DNA of 64,000 bases from Cyanobacteria bacterium FACHB-63 (GTDB lineage: Bacteria > Cyanobacteriota > Cyanobacteriia > Leptolyngbyales > Leptolyngbyaceae), in assembly GCA_014695255.1 (NCBI GenBank), contig JACJNX010000010.1:1-64000 (forward strand), in the 5' to 3' direction. Of this stretch, positions 46,091-57,321 are shown in pieces. The notes beneath the pieces were generated by a model that had not been told where the DNA came from, made no database searches, and saw nothing but the letters and a program-made list of their open reading frames with translations. The stretch's first letter is position 1, and the number at the start of each line of letters is the position of its first letter. The translations under genes and the position numbers were made by a program.

Positions 46091-47890
46091 TCAATTCGCT
46101 GCAATCATTACAGGCTCTTGATAGAGCGGAATGGTAAAAGTAACAGTTGATCCCAGACCCTCACCCATGCTGTAAAAATTTACGACACCTCCCATAGCCT
46201 CGACCAACTTTTGGGAAATTGCTAGCCCTAGCCCAGTGCCCCCATACTGCCGCGTCAACGAGCCATCCACCTGACTGAATGACTGAAAAAGCTTGTCTTG
46301 CTTATCCAGCGATACACCAATGCCAGTATCCGCAACTCGAATCTTCACCAGTCCAGGTAGTTCTTCGTCTTGAACAACAATCCGCTTTTTGATCACCTCT
46401 GCACTCACGGTAATGCCACCTTCGTTGGTGAACTTAATTGCATTACCCATTAAATTAAGTAGTACCTGAAGTAATCGCTGATAATTCCCAAACAGTACAA
46501 TTTCATCATGAGTTTGAGGTTTCTGCACCTCAAAGCTAAGATTCTTTTGGCGAATCTGAGTGCGAGTCATGTTCTCCACTTGATCTAGCAATTCTTGCAA
46601 GCTCACCGGGCTACATTCAATCTGCATTTTTCCGGCTTCGATTTTGGCGATGTCCAAAACATCGTTGATCACGTTAAACAGATGAATTGCCGATCGATGT
46701 GCTTCTTCAATAAATTCTCGCTGCTCTTGGGGATCTTCTGCCATCCCGTCGAGAATGAGCTTCAAAAAGCCGATCATCCCGTTTAGTGGCGTTCTCAGTT
46801 CATGCGACGTATTCGCCAAAAACTCGCTTTTGCGCCGGGATGCTTCTTCCGCTTGGTGTCGTGCTTCCTCTAATTCGCGGTGCTTTTGCATCAAACTATC
46901 GTTTGCTCGCTGAAGTTCGATCAGCAAAGCCGCATGAGCGATCGAAGTCCCGACCTGATCCGCTAACTCCTGAACGAACTCCAATTCCGCTTGAGTCCAA
47001 ACGCGATCGCGATCGCACTGATCAAGAATAATTACCCCGTTCGGCTGCTCCTGATAGTGCGTTGCCACTAGCAAGCGCGTTTGTGGAACGTCGGCTTCTG
47101 GCGGGGGACTCACCTCTTCGGGAACCTGCCGCACAGCTCGAATTGGCTTTAAGGTCGCCAAAGCTTTCTGAAGCAGCGGATCGTCTTGAAGCTGAAACAC
47201 CGTACCTTTCAGCGAACCCAGACAATCTTGGCGAAATTCCGCTACGGCTTCAATCCTCGATCGCTTCGGATCATATGGACAAATGACGCAGCGGCTGACA
47301 TCTAGCGCTGCTCCTAACCCGTCTACTGTTGCCTGCCAAATGGTTGGAAGCTCCAAATTCTGACGGGCGTTCCACACAATTTGAGTTAGAAGCTGCTGGT
47401 AACGATCGAGATTTGTTTCTCGCGAGACTTCTACCGCCTGTAATGGGGATTGCGCTTCGTCTAGGTCATTCACCTGCTCTCCGGTAACGACCACGAGCGC
47501 GGCTGTCCCATTAGGTAAAATCACTGGACTCATCACCAGATCAAGCAGAATCGTCCGATCGCCCCACTCAAACAAGCAGCGAAATTGCTCTGGCTTTTGA
47601 GAAGTCAGTACCCGCTTTAATCGCTCTAAATACGGCGCACAAGAAACTGGAGCAAATCCTGCACCCAGTGGCTTACCAACCCATTGTTTTGCCTCGGCTC
47701 CACTCACTTCACGCCAATGGAACGCCAGCAGCATTCCTGCTGCATCTTGCATCATCATCAGCTCTGAAATATCGGCGATCGCAATCGAATCAGAAGACAC
47801 GGACGAGTCAATCGAGTCAGACGAATCAGACAAAGAGCTAGAAAGATTCACGGAAGTGACCATTTGACCGGGAAAAAAAGCAGACATCAA
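46091..47890 (-). CDS. PAS/GAF sensor histidine kinase
   Basis: A 599-residue soluble kinase. A Ser/Asp-rich N-terminus ([18 protein letters not shown]) is followed by a PAS-like domain (~40-150) and a GAF domain (~175-325, containing [11 protein letters not shown] and [14 protein letters not shown]). A coiled segment leads to HisKA with [20 protein letters not shown] near residue 365 and HATPase with [37 protein letters not shown] and [20 protein letters not shown]. There is no receiver or transmembrane segment, and no regulator gene is adjacent, so it is an orphan kinase. The DSSDS-type N-terminal run is low complexity and may be poorly structured. Confidence 0.88.
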   Translation of the reverse strand: MMSAFFPGQMVTSVNLSSSLSDSSDSIDSSVSSDSIAIADISELMMMQDAAGMLLAFHWREVSGAEAKQWVGKPLGAGFAPVSCAPYLERLKRVLTSQKPEQFRCLFEWGDRTILLDLVMSPVILPNGTAALVVVTGEQVNDLDEAQSPLQAVEVSRETNLDRYQQLLTQIVWNARQNLELPTIWQATVDGLGAALDVSRCVICPYDPKRSRIEAVAEFRQDCLGSLKGTVFQLQDDPLLQKALATLKPIRAVRQVPEEVSPPPEADVPQTRLLVATHYQEQPNGVIILDQCDRDRVWTQAELEFVQELADQVGTSIAHAALLIELQRANDSLMQKHRELEEARHQAEEASRRKSEFLANTSHELRTPLNGMIGFLKLILDGMAEDPQEQREFIEEAHRSAIHLFNVINDVLDIAKIEAGKMQIECSPVSLQELLDQVENMTRTQIRQKNLSFEVQKPQTHDEIVLFGNYQRLLQVLLNLMGNAIKFTNEGGITVSAEVIKKRIVVQDEELPGLVKIRVADTGIGVSLDKQDKLFQSFSQVDGSLTRQYGGTGLGLAISQKLVEAMGGVVNFYSMGEGLGSTVTFTIPLYQEPVMIAAN

Positions 47891-47917
47891 GCAAGAGTCG
47901 CGCCTAGATTACAACAC

Positions 47918-48145
47918 CTAATCGTTCCACTCGCCCCTTGGAGGAAGAGGCGGGTTTCTCGGCAAGGTGCGGGCATTATCCTCATCGCGGTAAAGTTCGC
48001 TTCTCAGCCATTGCCGCAATGCCACTTCAACCACCTTGCTTGGATCGTTCGTCAGATGTTGAATTTGCTCCAACAAATCAGAATCAATCTGAATTGCAAG
48101 CTCGGTTTTGTATCGATCGGGCGTTTGAAGTTTAGGATCGTTCAT
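47918..48145 (-). CDS. Small ribbon-helix-helix-like protein
   Basis: A protein of about 75 residues. The pattern YKTELAIQIDSDLLEQIQHL-TNDPSKVVEVALRQWL fits a ribbon-helix-helix (CopG/Arc-type) DNA-binding fold: a polar beta strand, helix 1, a turn, helix 2. The tail is proline-rich (TLPRNPPLPPRGEWND). The ATG at 48145 (MNDPKLQTPDRY) is preferred to the upstream TTG. Such proteins can be autorepressors or antitoxins, but no toxin-like partner is present. It lies 27 bases upstream of the kinase gene on the same strand and could be co-transcribed with it. Confidence 0.7.
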   Translation of the reverse strand: MNDPKLQTPDRYKTELAIQIDSDLLEQIQHLTNDPSKVVEVALRQWLRSELYRDEDNARTLPRNPPLPPRGEWND

Positions 48146-48500
48146 AGTGTCGGTCAACCTTCAGCATGAAGGTCAGTGGCTAAATCTGAATCTGAAAAGG
48201 AATGAGATCGAGAGTTGAAATTCATCCGCGCTTTGGGAAATCCTGCCTGTAAACTATGGATGTACCGTTTTTGCATCGATTCAACAAAGTTTTAACATTT
48301 TTTCACAGATAAGTTTGAGCAAGCTGAATTTCGTTCTGTCCAAAATTGGGACATTTCTTCTTCTTAGCGTCTCAGACTCTCGAACTCTGTGAAGAAAGGT
48401 TTAAAATATCTTAAGCGTTCTGATTCAGAAATCTATCCTCATCAAGAGTCAGATTTCTGAGAATGCCTGTCCTAGAGTGCCGCCAATCCCCCTGAAGTTT
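48146..48500. other. Divergent promoter region before lepA
   Basis: About 355 bases with no supportable gene. It is A/T-rich between 48290 and 48440, where promoters are likely, but no convincing -35/-10 pair stands out. An in-frame GTG at 48477 could extend LepA by 8 residues but is not conserved-looking. Confidence 0.5.
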
Positions 48501-50318
48501 ATGACTGACGTACCCGTCAACCGCATCCGAAATTTTTCCATCATTGCTCACATCGATCACGGCAAATCCACGCTTGCCGACCGTTTACTTCAAGAGACGG
48601 GAACCGTGACTGCGCGGGACATGAAAGAACAGTTCCTCGACAATATGGATCTAGAGCGGGAGCGCGGGATCACTATTAAGCTCCAAGCGGCTCGAATGAA
48701 TTACACCGCAAAAGACGGGCAGCAATATGTACTAAATTTAATTGACACTCCTGGTCACGTCGATTTTTCCTACGAGGTGTCGCGATCGCTCGCTGCGTGT
48801 GAAGGCGCGTTGCTAGTTGTCGATGCCTCCCAAGGTGTCGAAGCGCAAACGCTGGCTAACGTTTATCTGGCACTCGAACACGATCTCGAAATTATTCCAG
48901 TCCTGAACAAAATTGATCTGCCGGGTGCAGAACCTGAGCGCGTCAAGCAGGAAATCGAAGAGGTGATTGGTCTCGATTGCTCTGAAGCGATTATGGCATC
49001 GGCAAAAGAAGGAATTGGCGTGCCGGATATTTTGGAATCGATCGTTAAACGAGTCCCGCCGCCCAAAGACACGACTCAAGAACCGCTACGAGCGCTAATT
49101 TTCGATAGCTACTATGACGCTTATCGCGGTGTGATCGTCTACTTCCGAGTGATGGATGGGCAGGTAAAGCGGGGCGATAAAGTTTACCTGATGGCATCCG
49201 GCAAGGAATATCAAGTCGATGAGCTTGGCGTTCTCTCTCCTACTCAAGTCCAAGTCGAATCCCTACACGCTGGCGAAGTGGGATACTTTGCTGCGTCGAT
49301 TAAAGCCGTAGAGGATGCACGGGTCGGAGACACGATCACGCTATCTGCCAAAAAAGCTCCTGACCCCTTACCGGGCTACATCGAAGCGAAACCGATGGTC
49401 TTCTGCGGTATGTTCCCGACCGATGCCGACCAATTCCCGGAACTGCGCGAAGCCCTCGATCGATTAAAGCTTAACGATGCTGCCCTCAATTTCGAGCCAG
49501 AAACCTCAAGCGCGATGGGATTCGGGTTCCGCTGTGGCTTCTTGGGCTTGCTGCATATGGAAATTGTGCAAGAACGGCTAGAGCGGGAATACAATCTTGA
49601 CCTGATTATTACCGCTCCTTCCGTGGTGTATCGAGTCACAACCATAAAAGGCGAGACTCTGCTGATTGATAACCCTGGTAAGCTGCCTTCTCCCACAGAG
49701 CGCGAAAAAATCGAAGAACCCTATGTTCAAGTCGATATCATCACGCCCGAAACCTATGTTGGGACGCTGATGGAACTCTGTCAAAACCGCCGTGGTGTCT
49801 TCAAAGATATGAAGTACCTCACGCCCGGACGCACCACGCTAATTTATGAACTACCGCTGGCAGAAGTTGTCACCGATTTCTTTGATCAAATGAAGTCGCG
49901 ATCGCGCGGTTACGCCAGTATGGAGTATCAACTGATCGGCTACCGCGAAAATGCTCTAGTGAAACTGGATGTTCTAATTAACGGCGATCCCGTCGATTCA
50001 CTTGCTACGATCGTTCACCGCGACAAAGCTTATGGAGTCGGTCGTGCCCTCACTGAAAAGCTACGCGAATTAATTCCCCGTCATCAGTTTAAGATTCCGA
50101 TTCAAGCCGCGATCGGTAGCAAGGTAATCGCTAGCGAACATATTCCCGCTTTGCGGAAAGATGTCTTGGCAAAATGCTACGGCGGCGACATCTCCCGGAA
50201 GAAAAAACTGCTGCAAAAGCAAGCAAAAGGTAAAAAGCGGATGAAGGCGATCGGAACCGTTGATGTTCCTCAAGAAGCGTTCATGGCAGTTTTACGGTTG
50301 TCAAACGAGCAGAGCTAA
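48501..50318 (+). CDS. lepA: Elongation factor 4 (LepA), ribosomal back-translocase GTPase
   Basis: A 605-residue translational GTPase that acts on stalled or mis-translocated ribosomes. G1 is AHIDHGKST (16-24), switch/G2 is RERGITIK, G3 is DTPGHVDF, G4 is LNKIDLPGA and G5 is SAKEGIG. The EF-G-like domains follow, with the LepA-specific C-terminus ([38 protein letters not shown]). The ATG at 48501 ([20 protein letters not shown]) matches homologues. Monocistronic, with a strong terminator. Confidence 0.96.
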   Translation: MTDVPVNRIRNFSIIAHIDHGKSTLADRLLQETGTVTARDMKEQFLDNMDLERERGITIKLQAARMNYTAKDGQQYVLNLIDTPGHVDFSYEVSRSLAACEGALLVVDASQGVEAQTLANVYLALEHDLEIIPVLNKIDLPGAEPERVKQEIEEVIGLDCSEAIMASAKEGIGVPDILESIVKRVPPPKDTTQEPLRALIFDSYYDAYRGVIVYFRVMDGQVKRGDKVYLMASGKEYQVDELGVLSPTQVQVESLHAGEVGYFAASIKAVEDARVGDTITLSAKKAPDPLPGYIEAKPMVFCGMFPTDADQFPELREALDRLKLNDAALNFEPETSSAMGFGFRCGFLGLLHMEIVQERLEREYNLDLIITAPSVVYRVTTIKGETLLIDNPGKLPSPTEREKIEEPYVQVDIITPETYVGTLMELCQNRRGVFKDMKYLTPGRTTLIYELPLAEVVTDFFDQMKSRSRGYASMEYQLIGYRENALVKLDVLINGDPVDSLATIVHRDKAYGVGRALTEKLRELIPRHQFKIPIQAAIGSKVIASEHIPALRKDVLAKCYGGDISRKKKLLQKQAKGKKRMKAIGTVDVPQEAFMAVLRLSNEQS

Positions 50319-50338
50319 GCGTTTCAGTAAAATCTCGG

Positions 50339-50370
50339 ATTGCCCCTACGCAAAAATAGGGGCAATTTTT
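50339..50370 (+). terminator. Intrinsic terminator of lepA
   Basis: A 10-bp perfect stem ATTGCCCCTA (arms 50339-50348 and 50357-50366) with an A-rich loop, followed by TTTT. Confidence 0.9.
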
Positions 50371-50609
50371 GTTTGAACGGTTGAAGATTCAATGAACTCT
50401 ATCTAACAAAGCGTGCCATCTCGAAAGTTTCTGTTATCTTTCTGGGAAAAGCCCGGATGTAGCTTCCCCCCTTCCAGTCCGGATTGCTGTCGTGCTGCCT
50501 GTTAATTTAGTGGGTACACTTCTGGCAAACGGGGGCTTGCTCAACTCATCTTTTGAGTAACAGCTACTCCTACCCTTGCTCGTTTGCAATTTACGCGAAT
50601 TTTGGACTT

Positions 50610-51584
50610 ATGCGAATTCTTGTTACTGGTGGTGCGGGCTTCATCGGCTCCCACTTGATCGATCGTCTAATGAATACGGGGCATGAAGTCCTCTGTCTTG
50701 ATAACTTCTACACCGGACACAAACGCAATATTCAACACTGGTTAGGAAATCCTAATTTTGAACTGATTCGCCACGACATTACAGAGCCGCTTCGGCTTGA
50801 AGTCGATCAGATTTATCACCTTGCCTGTCCCGCATCACCCGTACACTATCAGTACAATCCCGTTAAAACGATCAAAATCAACGTGATGGGAACGCTGAAT
50901 ATGCTCGGTCTTGCCAAACGAGTCAAAGCCAGATTCCTTCTCGCCTCAACCTCTGAAGTATATGGCGATCCCGAAGTCCATCCCCAATCTGAAGAATATC
51001 GGGGCAACGTCAACCCGATCGGAATCCGTAGTTGCTACGACGAGGGCAAGCGAGTAGCTGAAACCCTCGCGTTTGACTATCACCGCCAAAACGATGTCGA
51101 TATTCGCGTTGCTCGCATCTTTAACACCTACGGCCCGCGAATGCTCGAAAACGATGGTCGCGTAGTTAGCAACTTTGTCGTGCAAGCACTCAAAGGTCAC
51201 CCCCTAACGGTATACGGTGATGGTTCTCAAACGCGAAGTTTCTGCTATGTTTCTGACTTAGTTGACGGTCTCTATCGCTTAATGAACGGCGATTTTATCG
51301 GCCCAGTCAACTTAGGGAATCCCGGAGAATACACCATTCTGCAACTGGCTCAAGCCGTGCAAGAAATGGTCAACCCTGATGCAGCTTTGAAATTTGAACC
51401 CCTGCCCCAAGACGATCCCCGCCGTCGCAAACCCGACATCACTCGTGCGCAAACGCACCTCGGCTGGCAACCCACGATTCCATTGAAGGAAGGACTAGAG
51501 CGAACGATCGCTGATTTTAGCAGTCGGATGGAAGTGCCTGAAGCCCAGTCGGAATCGACGCGGAGCGCGGTGCAAGCATCGTGA
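50610..51584 (+). CDS. UDP-glucuronate decarboxylase (UDP-xylose synthase)
   Basis: An extended SDR enzyme of about 324 residues. It shows the NAD-binding [14 protein letters not shown], the family's [40 protein letters not shown], and the catalytic Tyr/Lys in [11 protein letters not shown], a signature that separates UXS from other UDP-sugar epimerases. It converts UDP-glucuronic acid to UDP-xylose. The ATG at 50610 ([11 protein letters not shown]) is chosen; upstream sequence in frame adds an unrelated 19-residue extension. The next gene supplies its substrate, so the two probably form an operon. Confidence 0.92.
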   Translation: MRILVTGGAGFIGSHLIDRLMNTGHEVLCLDNFYTGHKRNIQHWLGNPNFELIRHDITEPLRLEVDQIYHLACPASPVHYQYNPVKTIKINVMGTLNMLGLAKRVKARFLLASTSEVYGDPEVHPQSEEYRGNVNPIGIRSCYDEGKRVAETLAFDYHRQNDVDIRVARIFNTYGPRMLENDGRVVSNFVVQALKGHPLTVYGDGSQTRSFCYVSDLVDGLYRLMNGDFIGPVNLGNPGEYTILQLAQAVQEMVNPDAALKFEPLPQDDPRRRKPDITRAQTHLGWQPTIPLKEGLERTIADFSSRMEVPEAQSESTRSAVQAS

Positions 51585-51678
51585 CGCATTAGATAAGGGC
51601 ATTGCACATGGGAATGCTAAACGAAAGGCAGAATATTCGAGTCCGGTTACAAGTTGTTTGATCGAGGAGTTTAAGACT

Positions 51679-53091
51679 ATGCGTGTCTGCGTTATCGGAA
51701 CAGGTTACGTTGGTTTGGTCACGGGTGCTTGCCTCTCTCACATTGGTCATCATGTGATTTGCGTCGATAATAACGAAGCAAAGGTGAAGTTGATGCAGGC
51801 TGGACAATCGCCGATTTTTGAACCGGGCTTGTCTGAAATCATGCAGTCTTCGATTCAAGCGGGACGACTGGAGTTCACCACCGATCTAGCGGCCGGAGTC
51901 GAGCACGGTCAAATTCTATTTATCGCGGTTGGAACGCCTGCACTGCCGACCGGGGAAAGTGATACCCGCTATGTTGAAGCCGTGGCACGGGGAATCGGTG
52001 CCAACCTCAAAGGCGGCTATAAAGTGATTGTGAATAAATCGACCGTTCCCATTGGATCTGGCGATTGGGTGAGAATGCTCGTTCTCGATGGTATTGCAGA
52101 GCGTCAACGCGCTGAAGCACAGCCTGTTCTCGCTGGAGTCGGTGGCAGTGAGGAAATTCCGGCAAAAGCTTTGACGATCGATTACGATTTCGATGTCGTC
52201 AGCAATCCAGAGTTTCTGCGCGAAGGATCTGCCGTGTTCGATACGTTCAACCCGGATCGCATCGTCGTGGGCAGCAACAATAGCGATCGTCCGATCAAGC
52301 TGATGCAGGAACTCTACAGCCCGATCGTCGAGCGTCAGTTTGCCGAAGATAAATCCGCACCTCCAGTTCCAGTATTGGTTACTGACCTAAGTTCGGCGGA
52401 GATGATCAAATATGCCGCGAACGCATTTTTGGCAACGAAGATTAGCTTTATCAACGAAGTCGCAAACATCTGCGATCGCGTGGGTGCTGATGTGATGCAA
52501 GTGGCAAAAGGGATTGGTCTTGATTCCCGGATTGGCGGCAAGTTTCTACAAGCGGGTCTTGGCTGGGGCGGTTCCTGCTTCCCGAAAGATGTCTCGGCTC
52601 TGATTCACACGGCAGACGATTACGGCTACGAAACGCAATTGCTTAAATCAGCCGTCAGCGTCAATGAGCGTCAGCGCCTGATTGTGGTTGAAAAACTTCA
52701 GCAAGCGCTCAAGATCCTCAAAGGAAAAACGATCGGGCTTTTAGGTTTGACGTTCAAACCTGATACCGATGATTTACGGGATGCGCCAGCGCTGAATGTA
52801 ATCGAGAACTTGACTCGTTTGGGCGCGAAAGTGAAAGCTTACGATCCCATCATTTCTCAAAGCGGAATGCGCGATGGTATTTCAGATGTGATTGTTGAAA
52901 CTGATGCAGAACGTTTAGCAGATGGCTGCGATGCACTGGTATTGGTAACGGAATGGTCGCAGTTCCTCACTCTCGACTACATCAAGATGGCGAAATTGAT
53001 GAATGCTCCTATCCTGATCGATGGTCGGAACTTCCTCAACCAACCCGTGTTAGAAGAAGCAGGCTTCCGCTATATTGGCATCGGTCGTTAA
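51679..53091 (+). CDS. ugd: UDP-glucose 6-dehydrogenase
   Basis: Oxidises UDP-glucose to UDP-glucuronic acid with two NAD. About 470 residues from the ATG giving MRVCVIGTGYVGLVTGACLS. It has the central SNPEFLREGSAV segment, the conserved Lys in AEMIKYAANAFLATKISFIN, the catalytic Cys300 in GWGGSCFPKDV, and GLTFKPDTDDLRDAPAL in the second domain. A longer insert near residue 160 (RAEAQPVLAGVGGSEEIPAK) is present. It feeds the decarboxylase encoded just upstream, giving UDP-xylose for polysaccharide or glycan synthesis. Confidence 0.95.
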   Translation: MRVCVIGTGYVGLVTGACLSHIGHHVICVDNNEAKVKLMQAGQSPIFEPGLSEIMQSSIQAGRLEFTTDLAAGVEHGQILFIAVGTPALPTGESDTRYVEAVARGIGANLKGGYKVIVNKSTVPIGSGDWVRMLVLDGIAERQRAEAQPVLAGVGGSEEIPAKALTIDYDFDVVSNPEFLREGSAVFDTFNPDRIVVGSNNSDRPIKLMQELYSPIVERQFAEDKSAPPVPVLVTDLSSAEMIKYAANAFLATKISFINEVANICDRVGADVMQVAKGIGLDSRIGGKFLQAGLGWGGSCFPKDVSALIHTADDYGYETQLLKSAVSVNERQRLIVVEKLQQALKILKGKTIGLLGLTFKPDTDDLRDAPALNVIENLTRLGAKVKAYDPIISQSGMRDGISDVIVETDAERLADGCDALVLVTEWSQFLTLDYIKMAKLMNAPILIDGRNFLNQPVLEEAGFRYIGIGR

Positions 53092-53104
53092 TTTCACTCA
53101 CAAA

Positions 53105-53150
53105 AGAGCCAAAAAAGAGACGCTGTGGATCACGTCTCTTTTTTGGCTCT
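53105..53150. terminator. Bidirectional terminator between ugd and plsC-like gene
   Basis: Perfect 18-bp arms (53105-53122 and 53133-53150, AGAGCCAAAAAAGAGACG). The internal A6/T6 tract provides a T-run for a shorter GAGACG/CGTCTC hairpin in each direction. Confidence 0.88.
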
Positions 53151-53994
53151 AAACGGAATGCGATCGCAGAACTCGCTCCAGATCTGCGGTTAATCGTTTT
53201 GCTCCCTGCTTCGGCTGCTCCGAAACATATTCAGCTACAGGAATCGGATTACAAACGTGAATTTTGACAGCAGTGCGCCAAGGAACGAGAGGCTTGCTGT
53301 ATTGAATTGAAATTGGCACAATCTGAACGTTTAATCCAGGTTGACTTGCTTCTGCCTGCAGCGCTAATCGTGCCAGTCCAGGCTTCAGAGCCGCCGCTTG
53401 ACGGTAGATATTTCCTTCAGGAAATATCACTAATGCTTCACTCTGCTGGAGTAGCTCGATGCTGTAACGCAGCGCCGCGATCGTCGGATGCCGTGTGTTG
53501 ATTGGAAATCCACCTAAGCGTCGAATAAACCACCCTTGAATTCCTTTAATCTCGTCTGCCGTCACCATGAACCGCAGCACTCGACCCGTGATGTCTTGAC
53601 CCACTGCATAAGGTACGAGCAACGCATCCCACCGAGATCGATGGGTTGCAGCAATAATGATCGGACCCACAGTAGGGAAATGCTCTCGACCCGTGACTTC
53701 GATCTGTTGGAAATAGACGGGCAGAACCAAAGAACGCCCTAATGGATAAACAATTGAAGCGAGCCAAGGTAAACAACGCGATCGTACAGATTGAGAAGAA
53801 AGATTAGGGTTCTCCACAAGGGAATGAGCAGAGGAGGGTTTTTCTTTTAGCGAATCGGAAAACTCAGACGAAGAAGTCGGAGCACAGGGAGGAGTAGCGC
53901 CATCGTTTTTTCGAGTTTTTGGCGATAGCATGAAGTCGATCAGAAGCATGGAGTTAAAGACGCGAGCCTTTAGCGTGGGTAGACGGTATGCCAT
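53149..53994 (-). CDS. 1-acyl-glycerol-3-phosphate acyltransferase family protein (PlsC-like)
   Basis: A 281-residue acyltransferase that would acylate lysophosphatidate in membrane lipid synthesis. The catalytic H-x4-D is in AATHRSRWDALLVPYAVG, the acceptor-binding motif is VIFPEGNIYRQAA, and PVYFQQIEVTGREHFPTVGP precedes. The first ~70 residues are a Ser/Pro-rich, probably disordered extension (ATPPCAPTSSSEFSDSLKEK) not typical of PlsC; a start further in is possible. Cyanobacteria carry several PlsC paralogues, so the acyl specificity is unknown. Confidence 0.85.
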   Translation of the reverse strand: MAYRLPTLKARVFNSMLLIDFMLSPKTRKNDGATPPCAPTSSSEFSDSLKEKPSSAHSLVENPNLSSQSVRSRCLPWLASIVYPLGRSLVLPVYFQQIEVTGREHFPTVGPIIIAATHRSRWDALLVPYAVGQDITGRVLRFMVTADEIKGIQGWFIRRLGGFPINTRHPTIAALRYSIELLQQSEALVIFPEGNIYRQAAALKPGLARLALQAEASQPGLNVQIVPISIQYSKPLVPWRTAVKIHVCNPIPVAEYVSEQPKQGAKRLTADLERVLRSHSV

Positions 53995-54122
53995 TTACGG
54001 TAGTGGGTTTTGCGATCGCACGTCTCCCTCAAGGGACAGTTCTAGGGGTGGCTAATCCTTATGCCTTTTAGCTCGACACGATTCCTCAGTGACAACCCTG
54101 AAATTTAATTTGAATTTAGAGG

Positions 54123-54151
54123 TTGACATTCCCGATTCTGTCCGTTACATT
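54123..54151 (+). promoter_or_regulatory. Promoter of tRNA-Glu
   Basis: A consensus TTGACA at 54123-54128, a 17-base spacer and TACATT at 54146-54151. The predicted start is near 54158, about 37 bases before the tRNA. Confidence 0.75.
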
Positions 54152-54194
54152 AGTAAATGTCGATTGCAAAGCAGCAAACTTGACATCAGTGCCT

Positions 54195-54267
54195 GCCCCC
54201 ATCGTCTAGAGGCCTAGGACACCTCCCTTTCACGGAGGCGACAGGGATTCGAATTCCCTTGGGGGTA
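54195..54267 (+). tRNA. trnE: tRNA-Glu (anticodon TTC)
   Basis: A full cloverleaf. The acceptor is GCCCCCA pairing with TGGGGGT, the anticodon arm CCTCC-CTTTCAC-GGAGG carries TTC, and the T-arm has GGATTCGAATTCC-type sequence with discriminator A; CCA is not encoded. In cyanobacteria this tRNA also supplies glutamyl-tRNA for tetrapyrrole synthesis. A strong promoter precedes and a terminator follows. Confidence 0.96.
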
Positions 54268-54278
54268 TTATTAAAATC

Positions 54279-54316
54279 AAAAACAGGGGAGGATGACATA
54301 TTCTTCCCTGTTTTTT
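54279..54316 (+). terminator. Intrinsic terminator of tRNA-Glu
   Basis: Arms 54279-54293 and 54301-54315 (core CAGGGGAGGA with TTCTTCCCTG, two G-T pairs) and six T at 54311-54316, 11 bases after the tRNA. Confidence 0.8.
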
Positions 54317-54562
54317 GTGGAGACTTTTCTCAAACTGAGAGCAAGCAAGAGTATCACCTGAACGCTGAGCGCGTGAGCAGCTACCTCAGTGGTGATTTTG
54401 CAGCATTATCGCCTGATGATACTTTCACAAACGGAAACCAAACTGGTACACTCTTACACCAAGCAAAAGATTTCTGCCGAATTGTATGAGACGCTTGTGA
54501 AAGAACTCTTCTGAACTGCTACATTGAAGTTTCAAGAAGAGCGATGACAAAACACTACCGGA

Positions 54563-57244
54563 ATGCAACCCACAGACCCCAGCAAATTTACAGATAAAGC
54601 CTGGGAAGCGATCGTACAGGCACAGGATGTCGTGCGGCGCTATCGGCACCAGAATTTAGAAGTTGAACATTTAATCATTAGCTTGCTTGAGCAAGAGAAT
54701 GGCTTAGCATCAAAAATTTTAAGCAAAGCAGGCATCGAAGCGAATCGGTTCTGGCAGCAGGTAGACGAATTTACGCGCCGTCAGCCGAAAGTTGGCAGTG
54801 CAGATCAGCTTTATTTAGGACGATATCTCGATACGATGCTCGATCGCGCTGAAGAAAATCGCGCCTCGATGCAGGATGACTTTATCTCGATCGAGCATCT
54901 GATCCAAGCCTTTGCTAACGATCCGCGCCTCGGAGTGAAGCTGTTTCGCAGCTTTAATGTCGATACGGCTCGGCTTGATACTGCAATTCGAGACATTCGC
55001 GGTAGTCAAAAAGTCATGGATCAAGCACCAGAGTCGCGTTACTCAGCTCTCGAAAAATTCGGCTTAGATTTAACAGAACGTGCCAAAGCAGGCAAGATCG
55101 ATCCGGTGATCGGGCGAGATGGCGAAATTCGTCGGGTGGTTCAGGTGCTTTCACGTCGCACCAAAAATAATCCGGTTTTAATTGGAGAACCCGGAGTCGG
55201 AAAAACGGCGATCGCCGAAGGACTCGCTCAGCGGATCGTCAATGGGGATGTTCCCGAATCCTTGAAGAACCGCAAGCTGATCTCCCTAGATATGGGATCG
55301 CTGATTGCAGGCGCAAAATATCGCGGGGAATTCGAGGATCGACTCAGAGCAGTCCTGAAAGAAGTGATCGAATCCGATGGACAAATCGTTTTATTCATTG
55401 ACGAGTTGCATACCGTTGTGGGGGCAGGGGCAGCAGGTCAAGGCAACATGGATGCTGGAAATCTGCTGAAGCCGATGCTGGCGCGAGGAGAGCTACGGTG
55501 TATTGGGGCAACGACGATCGACGAGTACCGTAAGTACATCGAGAAAGATGCAGCACTCGAACGCCGATTTCAGCAGGTCGTAATCGATCAGCCTTCGGTT
55601 GAAGACACGATTTCGATTCTGCGCGGGTTGAAAGAACGCTACGAGGTTCACCACGGGGTTAATATTACTGATTCTGCTTTGGTTGCTGCTGCGACGTTAT
55701 CAAGCCGTTATATCAGCGATCGCTTCTTGCCCGACAAAGCGATCGACCTTGTAGACGAAGCGGCTGCTAAGCTCAGAATGGAAATTACCTCAAAACCGAC
55801 TGAGCTAGAACAAATCGAGCGCCGCTTGCGGCAGCTTGAAATGGAAAAGCTTTCGATTAAGAGCGAAGACAAGCTGACTGGAATTACAGGTCTTAGCCGC
55901 AATTCTAAGGATCGCCTCGAACGGCTCGAACAAGAAATTGCAGAACTTCAGCCGAAAAAAGACGAACTCGATTCACAATGGCAAAACGAAAAGCAGATCC
56001 TTGAAACGATTAAATTGCTCAAGGGGGAAGAAGACCAGCTTCGAGTGCAAATCGAGCAAGCCGAACGCGCTTACGACCTCAATACCGCAGCGCAGCTAAA
56101 ATACGGGCGGCTTGAAGCCTTGCAGCACGATCGCGAAAAGCAAGAAGCGCAATTGATGGAACTGCAAGCAGGCGGAACGGCTCTCCTGCGTGAACAAGTT
56201 ACCGAAGCAGACATCGCTGAAATCGTGGCGCGTTGGACAGGAATTCCAGTGACACGCTTGCTCGAATCAGAACGTCAGAAACTCTTAAATCTAGAGAAAC
56301 ACCTGCACCAGCGGGTGATTGGACAGCACGATGCAGTCGAAGCGGTGGCGGCGGCAATTCGTCGAGCACGATCGGGGATGAAAGACCCGAACCGTCCGAT
56401 CGGGTCATTCCTATTCATGGGACCAACCGGAGTCGGTAAAACGGAACTCGCACGAGCGTTGGCGCAATTTCTGTTTGATTCTGATGATGCGATCGTGCGT
56501 CTCGATATGTCGGAATACATGGAGAAGCACTCGGTTTCTCGTTTAGTCGGCGCACCTCCTGGATATGTGGGATATGACGAAGGTGGACAGCTCTCTGAAT
56601 CAATTCGCCGTAAACCTTATTCTGTAGTGTTGCTTGATGAAGTCGAGAAAGCGCATCCGGATGTGTTCAACATTCTGCTGCAAGTGCTTGATGACGGACG
56701 CATTACCGATTCTCAAGGTCGAACGGTTGATTTCCGCAACACAGTCATTGTGATGACGAGCAATATCGGCAGCGAACATATTCTCGATGTTGCAGGAGAT
56801 GATGCCCGTTACGAGGAAATGCAGAAACGAGTGATGACTGCACTTCGCAAACATTTCCGTCCTGAATTTCTCAATCGAATTGACGATACGATTCTGTTCC
56901 ATGCGTTGAATCGTGCGGAACTTGGCGAAATCGTTGGACTCCAGATCCAGCGAATTCAGGCGTTGCTGAGCGATCAGAAAATCATGCTGGAACTCTCGCC
57001 TGCTGCACAGAAATATGTGGCAGATGTGGGCTACGACCCGACATATGGGGCGCGTCCATTGAAGCGGGCAATTCAGCGAGAACTACAAAACCCAATCGCT
57101 ACCAAGCTACTCGAAAACGCTTTCGGAGAAGGGGATACGATTTCGATCGATTTAGTCGATGGCAAACTCAAATTCAGCAAGAAGGAACTGGTTGCCAATT
57201 CTCAGCCTGTAGCGGCGACTCCCGTAGCAGTGACGGAAAATTAG
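54563..57244 (+). CDS. clpB: ATP-dependent disaggregase ClpB
   Basis: A Hsp100 chaperone of 893 residues that dissolves protein aggregates together with DnaK. It has the N-terminal Clp repeat domain (ending near residue 145) and AAA-1 with Walker A GEPGVGKT near 208 and arginine-finger region LERRFQQVV. The middle coiled-coil domain (~400-520: [18 protein letters not shown]) distinguishes ClpB from ClpC. AAA-2 has Walker A GPTGVGKT near 620 and the pore loop [14 protein letters not shown]. It lacks the ClpP-binding tripeptide loop expected in ClpC/A. Cyanobacteria usually have two clpB genes; which paralogue this is cannot be told from sequence alone. Confidence 0.96.
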   Translation: MQPTDPSKFTDKAWEAIVQAQDVVRRYRHQNLEVEHLIISLLEQENGLASKILSKAGIEANRFWQQVDEFTRRQPKVGSADQLYLGRYLDTMLDRAEENRASMQDDFISIEHLIQAFANDPRLGVKLFRSFNVDTARLDTAIRDIRGSQKVMDQAPESRYSALEKFGLDLTERAKAGKIDPVIGRDGEIRRVVQVLSRRTKNNPVLIGEPGVGKTAIAEGLAQRIVNGDVPESLKNRKLISLDMGSLIAGAKYRGEFEDRLRAVLKEVIESDGQIVLFIDELHTVVGAGAAGQGNMDAGNLLKPMLARGELRCIGATTIDEYRKYIEKDAALERRFQQVVIDQPSVEDTISILRGLKERYEVHHGVNITDSALVAAATLSSRYISDRFLPDKAIDLVDEAAAKLRMEITSKPTELEQIERRLRQLEMEKLSIKSEDKLTGITGLSRNSKDRLERLEQEIAELQPKKDELDSQWQNEKQILETIKLLKGEEDQLRVQIEQAERAYDLNTAAQLKYGRLEALQHDREKQEAQLMELQAGGTALLREQVTEADIAEIVARWTGIPVTRLLESERQKLLNLEKHLHQRVIGQHDAVEAVAAAIRRARSGMKDPNRPIGSFLFMGPTGVGKTELARALAQFLFDSDDAIVRLDMSEYMEKHSVSRLVGAPPGYVGYDEGGQLSESIRRKPYSVVLLDEVEKAHPDVFNILLQVLDDGRITDSQGRTVDFRNTVIVMTSNIGSEHILDVAGDDARYEEMQKRVMTALRKHFRPEFLNRIDDTILFHALNRAELGEIVGLQIQRIQALLSDQKIMLELSPAAQKYVADVGYDPTYGARPLKRAIQRELQNPIATKLLENAFGEGDTISIDLVDGKLKFSKKELVANSQPVAATPVAVTEN

Positions 57245-57280
57245 CTTGGACGCGATCAGACAATTTGATCGCGTCCAAGC
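57244..57280. terminator. Inverted repeat after clpB
   Basis: A 15-bp perfect inverted repeat GCTTGGACGCGATCA (57244-57258 and 57266-57280) with a 7-base loop, overlapping the last base of the clpB stop codon. It lacks a T-run but sits exactly at the convergent boundary. Confidence 0.6.
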
Positions 57281-57321
57281 GCTGTATCGAGTGTCCTAAT
57301 TGCTCACAAAGGCGATTTGGA

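Noticed and set aside
50440-50550. Possible SRP (4.5S-like) RNA suggested by CCCGGATGTAGC and TCCGGA segments
   Set aside because: The conserved SRP tetraloop helix could not be assembled on either strand.
54259-54489. 76-codon frame starting inside tRNA-Glu
   Set aside because: Overlaps the tRNA 3' end and its terminator; no protein-like features.
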